A stretch of DNA of 54,944 nucleotides from Nocardia amamiensis NBRC 102102 (lineage in GTDB: Bacteria > Actinomycetota > Actinomycetes > Mycobacteriales > Mycobacteriaceae). Below the pieces are notes generated by a model that was not told the origin of the DNA, ran no database searches, and was given only the letters and a program-made list of their open reading frames with translations. This document shows, in pieces, positions 25,204-33,675 of this stretch; positions within the stretch are counted from its first letter, which is position 1, and the number at the start of each line of letters is the position of its first letter. Location of the stretch: contig NZ_BDBA01000091.1 of assembly GCF_001612745.1 (NCBI RefSeq), positions 1-54,944 of the forward strand, written 5' to 3'. The position numbers and the translations under genes are program-made.

Positions 25204-26340
25204 CGGCCGGTCGGAGAGCCAACTGTGATCGAGTCGATCGAGGACTTCCGGCAGACTCGTGGCGAATCCGACGCTGTCGTTGTTCTCGTCCACACCGAAG
25301 ACGATGCCCAGCACGCGGCCGTTCAGGTCGACGAGCGGTCCGCCGGAATTACCGTGCTGGATCGAGCCGTCCAGGGTGTAGATCTCGCGCTCACCGAGAC
25401 CGGTGCGGTAGATGTCGCGCACCTGGCGCGCGGCGCGGCTGCGCACCCGGGTCGCGACCGCGGTGTAGGACCCACCTCTCGGGTAGCCGAGTGCGATCGC
25501 GTCGGCACCCGTTCCGGCCGGCCGCGGCGCAGCTCTCAGGGCGGGCGCGGTGAGACCGGGGACGGCGAGCACCGCTATGTCCAAGGTCGGATCGAACTGC
25601 ACGACGCTCGCGCTGAGCGGCCCGTCCGCGGCGTCGACGGAGACCCTGGTGGACCCCGCGACGACGTGGGCGTTGGTCAGCACCCGCTCCGGCGCGATCA
25701 CGAATCCCGAACCGGATTGGCGAACTCCGCAGGTCGGCGCCAGATCCTGGATGCGAAGCACGCTGGGCCGCAACTCGGCGGGCAGGGGTCCGTCGGTGAT
25801 GGCCGGGTCGGGCGGCGCCAGCGGGCGGACCAGCCCGGCGTCCGCGATCGGCGCGGTGAGCACTTCGGACAGCCCTGCCAACCAGAATGGCGCGATCTCG
25901 TCGACGGTCCGCACGGTGGTCGAATCACGCACCAGGGTTGCCGACTCCACCGGTGCGGCGAACAACCACACCACCAGCGGAACCGCGAGCGCATGGACCA
26001 AGCATCCGCAGACGGCGTCCGCGCGTCGGGCGGCGAGTGTGGACACGGCCGTGCGCGCGGTACACCCGGCCCGGTGCCCGGCGATCGCGCCGAACGCGAT
26101 CAATCCGGTGATCACCATCAGCACGAGCAACAGCCGCACGGCGCCGGGGGCGAGGTTCGCCAGCGCCGTGGCCGAGAGTGTCGCACCGAGAATCGCACCG
26201 GCCAACGCGCCCGCCAATCCGAGCAGCGCCACGATCGCGCCGCGTCGCCAGCCGAGCGCCGCGGCGCCGACGAGCGCGACGAGCACGGCGAGATCCAGCC
26301 AGTTCGGCAAGGTCAACGCCACACTCCCGTCGCTGATCAT
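25177..26340 (-). CDS. marP: MarP-type membrane serine protease
   Basis: The 387-residue protein is a trypsin-fold protease behind four CvpA-like transmembrane helices (about 13-30, 35-60, 68-90, 110-130). The catalytic triad is His225 (LTNAHVV), Asp254 (TLDIAVL) and Ser332 (HGNSGGPLV). Cys204 (APTCGV) and Cys385 (GPCAT) match the disulfide of M. tuberculosis MarP (Rv3671c, Cys214-Cys395), and the whole protein is offset by only 10-11 residues from it. MarP acts in the periplasm and protects the cell envelope against acid and oxidative stress. In mycobacteria it is near nudix, thioredoxin and nth genes; that context is absent here, so this may be a relocated or second copy. Confidence 0.88.
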   Translation of the reverse strand: MISDGSVALTLPNWLDLAVLVALVGAAALGWRRGAIVALLGLAGALAGAILGATLSATALANLAPGAVRLLLVLMVITGLIAFGAIAGHRAGCTARTAVSTLAARRADAVCGCLVHALAVPLVVWLFAAPVESATLVRDSTTVRTVDEIAPFWLAGLSEVLTAPIADAGLVRPLAPPDPAITDGPLPAELRPSVLRIQDLAPTCGVRQSGSGFVIAPERVLTNAHVVAGSTRVSVDAADGPLSASVVQFDPTLDIAVLAVPGLTAPALRAAPRPAGTGADAIALGYPRGGSYTAVATRVRSRAARQVRDIYRTGLGEREIYTLDGSIQHGNSGGPLVDLNGRVLGIVFGVDENNDSVGFATSLPEVLDRLDHSWLSDRPVDTGPCAT

Positions 26341-26430
26341 CGAGAACGCCTGCGGTGTCGCCGCCGACGGCCGACGTCGCCGCCCCGGTCATGACTCGGC
26401 TAGCGGATCGGCAACGGTCGAGCCGCTAAT

Positions 26431-29169
26431 CTAATCAGCGATTCGAGCTGCGGCAACCAGCTTCCCTTCGGCGGTGGGCTGGATGGCCAGCGCCCGCCGG
26501 GCATACGCGCGGACATCGGCGTCGGTGTCGTCGATCGCGCCGCGCAGCGCGTCGTGCGCGGCGGGCAGGTCCGGCCACCCAGCCAGCGACAAGACCGCAG
26601 CCTTGCGCACGTCCAGATGCGGGTCGCCCAGTGCCGCAGCCAGGATCGGTACCGCGAGATCAGGGTCGGCCGCAGCGAGTCCGCGCGCCGCGCCCACCCG
26701 GATCTGCCAGGCCGTATGGCGCAGCGCCGCCTCCAGCATGGTGACGTCGTCGGACTCGGCGCCGAGTTGCGCGAACGCGGTGAGTGCGGCGGCGCGCACC
26801 AGCGGGTCCTGGTCGCCGGCCAAACTGCGAATCACTTCGGCGCCGCCGTCGCCGATCGCGGCGAGCGCTTGGGCGACCGCGATGCGCACCTCGCGATTGT
26901 CGTCGTCGGCGAGGGCGGTGACGCCGTCGCGGTCGTCCAGCGAGACCAAGGCGCGGACCGCCTCGATGCGCACCCGGTGATCCACGTCCGTGCGCGCGGC
27001 GCGGTACTGCGGTGCCGCTCCCGCCCGAAGCGCGCGCAGCAGATCGATCACGGTGGCGCGAACGACCGGGTCGGGCGAGCCGAGCCGGTCGGACAGCCCG
27101 GCCGCCGAGGGCAAGACCTCCACCAGTTCGCGCAGGCTCGCCGCGGCCGCGCGCCGGACCGAGGCCGCCTCGTCGTCGAGCGCGTCGATCAGGGCGGCCG
27201 GGAAGCCGTCCGGTGTGTGCTCGGTAAGCACCGAGATCGCCGCCGCCCGCACGCCCGCGTCCGGATCGGTCAGATAGGTCGACAGCTGCGGCACGGTCGG
27301 CTCGTCGAGCGCGAGCAACGCGACGATGCGGGGTGACGGGGGAGTGGTTGGTTGCTTCCCGGCTCCGGTGCCGTGCTCAGCGGCGACGCCGGTATGCGGC
27401 GTACGGCCCGCGGCCGGTTGCGGCTGGTGCAGCGGCACCGCCGCGCTATCGGCGGAGGGCAGGTCGTCGAGTCCGGGCACCGGAACCAGGTATGGGGCCA
27501 CCGGCCGCTTGAGGAATGCCATGGTTCCGTCCGGGTTCTTGCGGAGGTTGAGGTGGTATCGCCATTCGACATCGTCGCGTCCGGGAAGGTCGGCGCGCTC
27601 GTGGTAGAGGCCCCAACGGGATTCGGTCCTGGTCAGGGAGCTGCGGGCGGCCATTTCCGCGCAGTCGCGGATGAACGACACTTCGACCGCGCGCATCAGC
27701 TCGTGCGGGGTGCGTGCGCCGATGCCCTCGATCTCACCGCGCATCCGCTCGAAGGTTTCCACCGCGATCGCCAGTTTGGTGGCGGTTTTGGGTGGCGCCA
27801 CATAGTCGTTGACGAAGCGGCGCAGTTTGTATTCGACCTGCGGCTGCGGCGGCCCGTCCGGATGACGCAGCGGGCGGTAGATCAGCTCGTGTGCCGCGGC
27901 CAGTTGGTCTTCGGGCAGCTCAACCGGCGCCGCGACCTCATCGAGCGTCGACGCGGCGTGCGCACCCGCCAGATCGCCGAAGACGAACGCGCCGATCATG
28001 TAGTTGTGCGGCACGCACGCCAGATCGCCTGCCGCGTACAAGCCGGGCACCGTGGTGCGCGCGTGCTCGTCGACCCACACGCCGGAGGCGGAGTGCCCGC
28101 CGCACAAGCCGATTTCGGAGATGTGCATCTCGATATCGTGGGTGCGGTAGTCGTGGCCGCGGTTGGCGTGGAAGGCACCGCGGGTCGGGCGCTCGGTCGT
28201 GTGCAGGATGCCTTCGAGCGTGCTCAGCGTCTCGTCGGGCAGGTGGGAGACCTTGAGGTAGATGGGTCCGCGCGCGGACTCGATCTCGCGCTTCACTTCC
28301 GCCATCATCTGTCCGGACCAGTAGTCGGAGTCGACGAAGCGTTCGCCCTCGGCGTTGACCTGGTAGCCGCCGAACGGGTTGGCGACATAGGCGCAAGCCG
28401 GGCCGTTGTAGTCCTTGATCAGCGGATTGATCTGGAAGCATTCGATGCCGCTGAGCTCGGCGCCCGCATGGTAGGCCATCGAGTATCCGTCGCCCGCGTT
28501 CGTCGGATTCTCGTAGGTGCCGTACAGATATCCGCTGGCGGGCAGCCCGAGCCTGCCGCAGGGGCCGGTGGCCAGGATCACCGCCTTCGCGCCGACGGCC
28601 ACGAATTCGCCGGTGCGCGTGTGCAGTGCGGCGGCGCCGACCGCGCGTCCGCTGTCGGTGAGCACACGCACGGGCATGAGCCGGTTCTCGATGCGGATCT
28701 TCTCGCGCATAGTGCGTTGCCGCAGCACTCGATACAGCGCCTTCTTGACGTCCTTGCCCTCGGGCATCGGCAGGACGTACGAACCGGAGCGGTGTACCCG
28801 GCGCACCGCGTACTCGCCGTACTCGTCCTTCTCGAATTTCACCCCGTAGCGTTCCAGTCGCTGCACCATGGCGAAGCCGCGGGTCGCGGTCTGGTACACG
28901 GTGCGCTGGTCGACGATTCCGTCGTTGGCCCTGGTGATCTCGGCGACGTAGTCCTCCGGTTCGGCCTTGCCGGGAATGACGGCGTTGTTCACCCCGTCCA
29001 TGCCCATGGCCAGCGCACCGGAGTGCCGCACGTGCGCCTTCTCCAGCAGCAGCACGTTCGCGCCCTGCTCCGCGGCGGTGAGCGCGGCCATGGTGCCCGC
29101 GGTGCCGCCGCCGATGACGAGCACGTCGCAGTCCAGCCGGATCCGTTCCGGCAGCGGCGGAATGTTCAC
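26431..29169 (-). CDS. AprA/FrdA-like flavoprotein fused to a HEAT-repeat domain
   Basis: The 912-residue protein starts at GTG (MNIPPLPERIRL), which overlaps the ATPase stop as GTGA; the longer frame is a shadow. Residues 14-45 are the FAD site (CDVLVIGGGTAGTMAALT, then LLLEKAHVRHSG). The body (to about 560) follows fumarate reductase/succinate dehydrogenase or adenylylsulfate-reductase flavoproteins, including GLYAAGDLACVPHN near 400. A Pro-rich linker leads to about eight HEAT-type helical repeats (about 612-905; for example DPLVRAAALTAFAQLG and DVRKAAVLSLAGWP). The electron partner is probably the two-cluster ferredoxin encoded in the same operon. The fusion is unusual and may dock the ferredoxin or the transporter. 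The substrate is unknown; an organosulfur compound is possible. Confidence 0.85.
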   Translation of the reverse strand: MNIPPLPERIRLDCDVLVIGGGTAGTMAALTAAEQGANVLLLEKAHVRHSGALAMGMDGVNNAVIPGKAEPEDYVAEITRANDGIVDQRTVYQTATRGFAMVQRLERYGVKFEKDEYGEYAVRRVHRSGSYVLPMPEGKDVKKALYRVLRQRTMREKIRIENRLMPVRVLTDSGRAVGAAALHTRTGEFVAVGAKAVILATGPCGRLGLPASGYLYGTYENPTNAGDGYSMAYHAGAELSGIECFQINPLIKDYNGPACAYVANPFGGYQVNAEGERFVDSDYWSGQMMAEVKREIESARGPIYLKVSHLPDETLSTLEGILHTTERPTRGAFHANRGHDYRTHDIEMHISEIGLCGGHSASGVWVDEHARTTVPGLYAAGDLACVPHNYMIGAFVFGDLAGAHAASTLDEVAAPVELPEDQLAAAHELIYRPLRHPDGPPQPQVEYKLRRFVNDYVAPPKTATKLAIAVETFERMRGEIEGIGARTPHELMRAVEVSFIRDCAEMAARSSLTRTESRWGLYHERADLPGRDDVEWRYHLNLRKNPDGTMAFLKRPVAPYLVPVPGLDDLPSADSAAVPLHQPQPAAGRTPHTGVAAEHGTGAGKQPTTPPSPRIVALLALDEPTVPQLSTYLTDPDAGVRAAAISVLTEHTPDGFPAALIDALDDEAASVRRAAAASLRELVEVLPSAAGLSDRLGSPDPVVRATVIDLLRALRAGAAPQYRAARTDVDHRVRIEAVRALVSLDDRDGVTALADDDNREVRIAVAQALAAIGDGGAEVIRSLAGDQDPLVRAAALTAFAQLGAESDDVTMLEAALRHTAWQIRVGAARGLAAADPDLAVPILAAALGDPHLDVRKAAVLSLAGWPDLPAAHDALRGAIDDTDADVRAYARRALAIQPTAEGKLVAAARIAD

Positions 29170-29906
29170 AGTTTCTCCAGGATCTCGGCCTTCGTCGCGG
29201 ACCGGTCGATCGCCTCGCGTGGGCTTGGCACTCGCACCAGCGTGCGCAGGGTGCCGCCGCCGAGCACGGCGATCCGGTCGCCGAGCAGCAGCGCCTCGTC
29301 GAGGTCGTGGGTGACGAAGACGACGGTGGTGGGATGGGTGCGCCAGGTGTCGATCAGCAGGCGCTGCATGGTCTCCCGCGTTTGCGTGTCCAGTGCGCCG
29401 AACGGCTCGTCCATCAGTACGGCGCGCGGTGCGGCCGCCAGGCTGCGCGCCAGCTGGACCCGCTGGCGCATGCCGCCGGACAGGTCGCGGGGCAGATAGT
29501 CGGCATACCCGGTGAGCCCGACCTCGTGCACCCAGCGCAGTGCTGTGGTCCGGCGTTCGGCGCGGGAGGTTCCGCGCAGGCGCAGCGCGAGTTCGATGTT
29601 CTGCCGCGCGGTGCGCCACGGCAGCAGCGCGTCGTCCTGGAACACCAGGGCGCGGTCAGCGGCGGGTCCGGTGACGGCGGCGCCGTCGGCCAGGATCGCG
29701 CCGCCCTCCGGTGCGCGCAGTCCGGCGAGGGCGCGCAGCAGCGTCGACTTGCCGCAGCCGGATTTGCCGACCACCACGAGGATTTCCCCCGGCGCGATGG
29801 TCAGGTCGAGCCCGTCGAGCACGGGTTCGCCGCCGTAGGCGATCCGGACGCCGTCGAGGCTCAATCGCATGCCGGTCGACGCCGGTGCTTCGATCACTGT
29901 GGTCAT
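29166..29906 (-). CDS. ABC transporter ATPase, nitrate/sulfonate/taurine type
   Basis: The 246-residue ATPase starts at ATG within the ATGA overlap with the permease stop. Walker A is GKSGCGKST, the Q loop VFQDDALLPWRTARQNI, the signature LSGGMRQRVQLARSL, Walker B VLMDEPFGALD and the switch His is in VFVTHDLDEA. The PWRT sequence after the Q loop is typical of SsuB/TauB/NrtD importers of sulfonates, taurine or nitrate. It is coupled on both sides by four-base overlaps to the permease and to the flavoprotein. Confidence 0.92.
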   Translation of the reverse strand: MTTVIEAPASTGMRLSLDGVRIAYGGEPVLDGLDLTIAPGEILVVVGKSGCGKSTLLRALAGLRAPEGGAILADGAAVTGPAADRALVFQDDALLPWRTARQNIELALRLRGTSRAERRTTALRWVHEVGLTGYADYLPRDLSGGMRQRVQLARSLAAAPRAVLMDEPFGALDTQTRETMQRLLIDTWRTHPTTVVFVTHDLDEALLLGDRIAVLGGGTLRTLVRVPSPREAIDRSATKAEILEKL

Positions 29907-30757
29907 GCCTCGACCTCCCTGGGCAGCCAGCGGGTGATGCGCCGGCCGGCCAGCTCGACCAGCGCCGACGTCGCGAAACCGAGGACGCCGATGGTGATCA
30001 TGCCGACGAACACCGCCGGGTAGTCCACGATGGTGTACGCCTGCCAGGTCCGGTAGCCGACGCCGAGCCGCCCGGAGATCATCTCCGCGGAGATCAAGCA
30101 GATCCACGCCACGCCGACGCCGACCGACAGGCCGCTGAATACGCCGGGCAGGATGCCGGGGAACACCACGCGCGCCAGCACGTCCAGCCGGGACGCGCCG
30201 AGCGTGCGCAGCGCGTCCTCCCAGATGGTCGGCAGCGCGCGCACCGCGTGCCGTGTGCTGACCAGCACCGGGAACAGCGACGCGGTGAAAGTGATGAACA
30301 CGATGCCGGATTCGTCGCTGGGGAACAGCAGGATCGCGACCGGGACCAGCGCGATCGCCGGAATCGGCCGCACCAGTTCGGCGAGCGGGCCGAGGGTGCC
30401 TGCGAGCAGCCGGGACCGGCCGAGGCCGATGCCCGCGATCACGCCGGCCACCGCGGCCAGCCCGAAGCCGGTGCCGATCCGCAGCAGCGACTGGGCGATA
30501 TCCAGGTAGTACTGGTCGGCGCGCAGCTGCGTGCCGAATTCGGCGATGATCTCGGTGACGGTGGGCAGCGTGTCGAAGCGCAGGCCCGCCCGCACGTTGT
30601 TGATCGTGAGCAGCTGCCACACGCCGACCGCGACGGCGACCGACACGACTCGCAGCAGGCGCGAGCGCCACACCGAGGGCGGCGTCGGGGCCGACCGGGT
30701 CGCGGCAGGCGCCGACGTGCTGACCCGCGCCGAGGGGGCGGCGAGTTCGCTTGTCAT
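29903..30757 (-). CDS. ABC transporter permease, SsuC/TauC type
   Basis: The 284-residue membrane protein has a disordered N-terminus of about 30 residues and six hydrophobic segments. The cytoplasmic EAA loop reads EDALRTLGASRLDVLARVVFPGILP, here split around residues 180-205, with the family's GAS and P-G pattern. LPTVTEIIAEF near 65 and the final transmembrane pair fit the SsuC/TauC/NrtB permeases. It overlaps the substrate-binding protein stop and the ATPase start by four bases each, forming a complete importer. Confidence 0.9.
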   Translation of the reverse strand: MTSELAAPSARVSTSAPAATRSAPTPPSVWRSRLLRVVSVAVAVGVWQLLTINNVRAGLRFDTLPTVTEIIAEFGTQLRADQYYLDIAQSLLRIGTGFGLAAVAGVIAGIGLGRSRLLAGTLGPLAELVRPIPAIALVPVAILLFPSDESGIVFITFTASLFPVLVSTRHAVRALPTIWEDALRTLGASRLDVLARVVFPGILPGVFSGLSVGVGVAWICLISAEMISGRLGVGYRTWQAYTIVDYPAVFVGMITIGVLGFATSALVELAGRRITRWLPREVEA

Positions 30758-32178
30758 CCGCGTACTTCCGTGACGGCCTGGTCATAACCGACCGGTGTGG
30801 CCGACGGGTGCGACCGGCGGTAGCGCTGCGCCGCGGCGGCCGTGGTGAAGGGCAGGTAGGTGGCGCCGTCGCGCAGCCACACCGCCTTGTCGGCGAACCA
30901 GCGCGTGCCGAGCTCGGCGTCCGGGACGTAGGCGGCACGGATCGTCGTGCCCTGCGCCTTCGCGGCCTGGATCGCGCGCAGCAGGCAGGTCGGGTCGGTC
31001 GCCGATTGCGGCTTGTCCGCACCGTCGAGCCACAGCTCCCCGGCCAGCGCGGGGTTCTGCGCGGCGGTGCCGCAGACGGGATCGGTGCCGGTGACCCGTG
31101 TGGGGTTGGCTTTGTCGGCCAGTTCGCGGTCGTAGTCGCGGCCGGTCTCGGCGAACGCTTCGCGCAGTGGGGCGTCCTCGACGAACCGGTCGATATCGAG
31201 ATCGGCGAAGTCTCCGATCGACTTCAGGTACGCCACATCACCTTTCAGCGCTGCGATCAGGCTCGGCTCGAGGGTGGTGTCGAAACTCGTTCCGCCGGGA
31301 CCGTTGTAGAGGTACACCACCTCCTGCGGCAGGCCGGAGCCGTCGGCGACGATCTCGGCCGCTTCGAACGGCTTGTCGCGCAGGAACTGGGTGGCGTCGA
31401 GCTGCGCGGCGAGGAACGCCTGGAGCACTTCGGGGTGCTCGGCGGCGTACGTGCGCCGGGCGACCACGCCGTGGAAGGTCGGCACGCCGAGTTCGGCACC
31501 GTCGTAGAGCAGCTTGGCCTTGTTCTGGAAGACGAGCAGACCGGGCCACGCGACGAACTGCGACAGCGCGCTCACTTGATGGGATTCCAGCGCGGTCGCG
31601 CCGACCTGCGGTTGCTGGTTGAGCACCTCCACGCCCTTGGCCGGGTCGATACCGGCCCGGGACAGCGCCTGCACCAGCGTGCCGTGTCCGGCCGAACCGA
31701 CGCTGGCGGAGATCTTCTGCCCAGCCAGATCGGTGATTCCGGTCGCGGCCGAATCATTCGGCACCACGACCATGTTCAGCGCTCCCTTCGGGTTGTACCC
31801 CGTGACCGACACGAGTTCGGTCTTCGCGCGCTCGTTGGCCTGGGTGCGGGAGCCGTTGATCAGCAGCGGGTAATCGCCCATCGAGCCGATGTCGATCTTC
31901 TCGGCCACCATCTGCGCGGTGATCGGCGCCCCTGTGTCGTAGTCCTGCCACTCGACCTGGTATTTCGCGCCGCCGTTGGCGGTGATCTTCTGTAACCGCT
32001 GCTCCAGATAACCCTGCGCGCGTAGCAGAGTCCCCGCGGTGACGGTATTGATGGTCTTGGACTGGTAGCCGATGACCACCTTGACGGTGCCGGCGGGGGT
32101 TGCGTCGGTCTTCTCCAGGGAGCATCCGGTCAGCGCGAGCGCGGCGGCGAGCAGGGCGGGGGCGAGTTTTGCTTTCAT
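30754..32178 (-). CDS. Substrate-binding lipoprotein with C-terminal NosL-like domain
   Basis: The 474-residue protein has a lipoprotein signal (MKAKLAPALLAAALALTGC, lipobox LTGC at Cys19). Residues 35-330 follow the NMT1/SsuA-type periplasmic binding fold: VKVVIGYQSKTINTVTAG, then IDIGSMGDYPLLING. Residues 366-474 are an extra domain unlike standard SsuA proteins. It has DPVCGTAA, GELWLDGADKPQSATDPTC, AAYVPDAELGTRWFADKAVW and YLPFTTAAAAQRY, the order of blocks seen in NosL-type copper-binding accessory proteins. The usual CGM Met is Thr here. The fusion suggests handling of a metal or metal-bound ligand, or structural reuse of the fold. It follows the ferredoxin gene by 12 bases. Confidence 0.82.
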   Translation of the reverse strand: MKAKLAPALLAAALALTGCSLEKTDATPAGTVKVVIGYQSKTINTVTAGTLLRAQGYLEQRLQKITANGGAKYQVEWQDYDTGAPITAQMVAEKIDIGSMGDYPLLINGSRTQANERAKTELVSVTGYNPKGALNMVVVPNDSAATGITDLAGQKISASVGSAGHGTLVQALSRAGIDPAKGVEVLNQQPQVGATALESHQVSALSQFVAWPGLLVFQNKAKLLYDGAELGVPTFHGVVARRTYAAEHPEVLQAFLAAQLDATQFLRDKPFEAAEIVADGSGLPQEVVYLYNGPGGTSFDTTLEPSLIAALKGDVAYLKSIGDFADLDIDRFVEDAPLREAFAETGRDYDRELADKANPTRVTGTDPVCGTAAQNPALAGELWLDGADKPQSATDPTCLLRAIQAAKAQGTTIRAAYVPDAELGTRWFADKAVWLRDGATYLPFTTAAAAQRYRRSHPSATPVGYDQAVTEVRG

Positions 32179-32190
32179 CGGTCTTCCAGA

Positions 32191-32418
32191 TCAGCGGAGC
32201 AGGTAGGGCATATTGACGGTGACGGCGCCGGTGGGGCAGCGGGCCGCGCAGGGACCGCAGTACCAGCACTCGTCCACGTGCATGAAGGCCTTGCCGTTCT
32301 CAGGGTTGATGGCCAGCGAGTCCAGCGGGCAGATCTCGACGCACAGCGTGCACCCCTGGATGCAGAGCGACTCGTCGATGGTGACGGGGATGTCGGCGCG
32401 TTGATTCACGAGTGCCAT
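32191..32418 (-). CDS. Two-[4Fe-4S] ferredoxin
   Basis: The 75-residue ferredoxin has two cluster-binding motifs: CIQGCTLCVEICP (C-x3-C-x2-C-x3-CP) near residues 19-31 and CWYCGPCAARCP near 51-62. The first has one extra residue between Cys 1 and Cys 2. The layout resembles AprB-like and related electron-transfer subunits and ends in a short tail without extra domains. It probably takes electrons from, or delivers them to, the flavoprotein at the end of the same operon. The start is ATG, directly behind the regulator gene with no gap. Confidence 0.9.
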   Translation of the reverse strand: MALVNQRADIPVTIDESLCIQGCTLCVEICPLDSLAINPENGKAFMHVDECWYCGPCAARCPTGAVTVNMPYLLR

Positions 32419-33234
32419 CTAGCGGACCTTCCATTCGGGGATGCTGCGGGTCAGGCTGCCGCGCATGGTGATTCGGTCGCCGCGCATGCGGATGTACTCC
32501 AGATCGACCGGGCGGCCGTCATCGAACCGGGTCAGCCGTTCCAGCATCAGCAGCGGCGCGCCGCCGGGGACGTCGAGGGTCGAGGCGGTGTGCGGGTCGG
32601 CGGGCACGGCCTCGAGGGCCAGATCGGCCGAACCCAGGCAGTGGCCGCTGATGCGTTCCAGCAGCACGAACACGTCGGTGTGCACCAGGTCGTGGCCGAG
32701 GACCTCGGTGCCGATGTCGGGCGCCAGATAGGTGAGATCGAGGCTCAGCGGCAGATCCGCGAGGTAGCGCAGCCGTTCCAGGTAGACCACGCGTTCGCCC
32801 GGTGCGAGTCCGAGGCGGCGCGCCACGGCGGGCGGCGCGGTGACGTGCATTGCGGCGCGCACCTCGTTGCGCACGGTGCCGTGGCCTTTGAAGGTCTCCT
32901 GCAAACCGAGCAGCGCGTCCAGCCCGTGGTCGTATTTGCGGGTGGCCACCCGGGTGCCGACCTTGGGTGCGCGGTCGATCAGGCCCTCGTCCTTCAACAG
33001 CGCCAAGGCATCGCGGACGGTGTTGCGCGAGGCAGCGTACTCGGCGGCGAGCTCCTGCTCGCTCGGCAGCGTGCTGTCGAACGCGCCCGCGTGCAGTTGG
33101 TGGCGCAGGATGTCGGCCACCCGCCGCGCCTGATCGGCGCGCAACTGCCGCACGGGTGTGGGTTCCGCCGCCACAGCCTCCGCCTTTCTATCGCTGACCT
33201 GCACGGATAGCGACGATAGTGCGGTGCGGGGCAC
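32419..33234 (-). CDS. GntR/UTRA transcriptional regulator
   Basis: The 271-residue regulator has an N-terminal winged helix (VADILRHQLHAGAFDSTLPS, then ELAAEYAASRNTVRDALALL) and a C-terminal UTRA ligand domain (about 110-265; VVYLERLRYLADLPLSLDLTYL and LLMLERLTRFDDGRPVDLEY). GTG at 33234 is used; GTG at 33204 is equally possible because neither has a clear ribosome site. As first gene of the operon with immediate coupling to the ferredoxin, it likely controls the transporter and redox genes in response to the imported compound or a product. Confidence 0.85.
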   Translation of the reverse strand: MPRTALSSLSVQVSDRKAEAVAAEPTPVRQLRADQARRVADILRHQLHAGAFDSTLPSEQELAAEYAASRNTVRDALALLKDEGLIDRAPKVGTRVATRKYDHGLDALLGLQETFKGHGTVRNEVRAAMHVTAPPAVARRLGLAPGERVVYLERLRYLADLPLSLDLTYLAPDIGTEVLGHDLVHTDVFVLLERISGHCLGSADLALEAVPADPHTASTLDVPGGAPLLMLERLTRFDDGRPVDLEYIRMRGDRITMRGSLTRSIPEWKVR

Positions 33235-33675
33235 CCCTGGGTCCGCGTCGAACCGCCGGAGAATCAGGGGAGGCTATTGCGCCGGGGCGGCCCCGTCCCG
33301 ACCTGGCACTATGCACGGCGGCGCGAGCAATCCGCCACCCTCGCGACGGCGAGCGAATTCCGATCACGCGGATCCGAATTCCACGTGGTGTGCGGCGTGA
33401 CCGGTTGATCTACGGAGACGGATCGTAGGTTTTCTGCACCGCGCCGACCCGGGCACGATCGGCCTCGGGTCGGAAGGCGCGGACCACTCCCGTCGTGCGG
33501 CGGTTCGTGCTGCCGTGCGCGTACGTCATCCCGCCGTCGAGATCGTGCGGCGGGTGGGACTACTGCGGGCACGACAACGTCCCCACAGCTTCCGGTGTCG
33601 GGCCGAGTTCCAGCGACAGGCAGGGGATAGGAGCAGCGTCGCTGCTGCCCGGTGCCGCTGGTTTCGCTCGTCCCT
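33235..33675. other. 441-base intergenic region
   Basis: This gap lies between the PLP-enzyme gene and the GntR regulator, both on the minus strand. It should contain the promoter of the transporter/redox operon near 33205-33260. Frames crossing it on either strand lack start sites and family features. I see no gene, repeat or RNA. Confidence 0.4.

Noticed and set aside
26399..26430. TAGCGG/CCGCTA pair as terminator between marP and the flavoprotein gene
   Set aside because: Six-base arms separated by 16 bases and no T-run; too weak.
27352..29499. 715-residue plus-strand frame opposite the flavoprotein
   Set aside because: Antisense shadow; His/Arg/Val-rich without any domain, while the minus strand has FAD and HEAT motifs.
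29170..29619. N-terminal extension of the flavoprotein frame
   Set aside because: It is an alternate frame of the ATPase gene and Arg-rich; the GTG at 29169 gives the family N-terminus with GGAG upstream.
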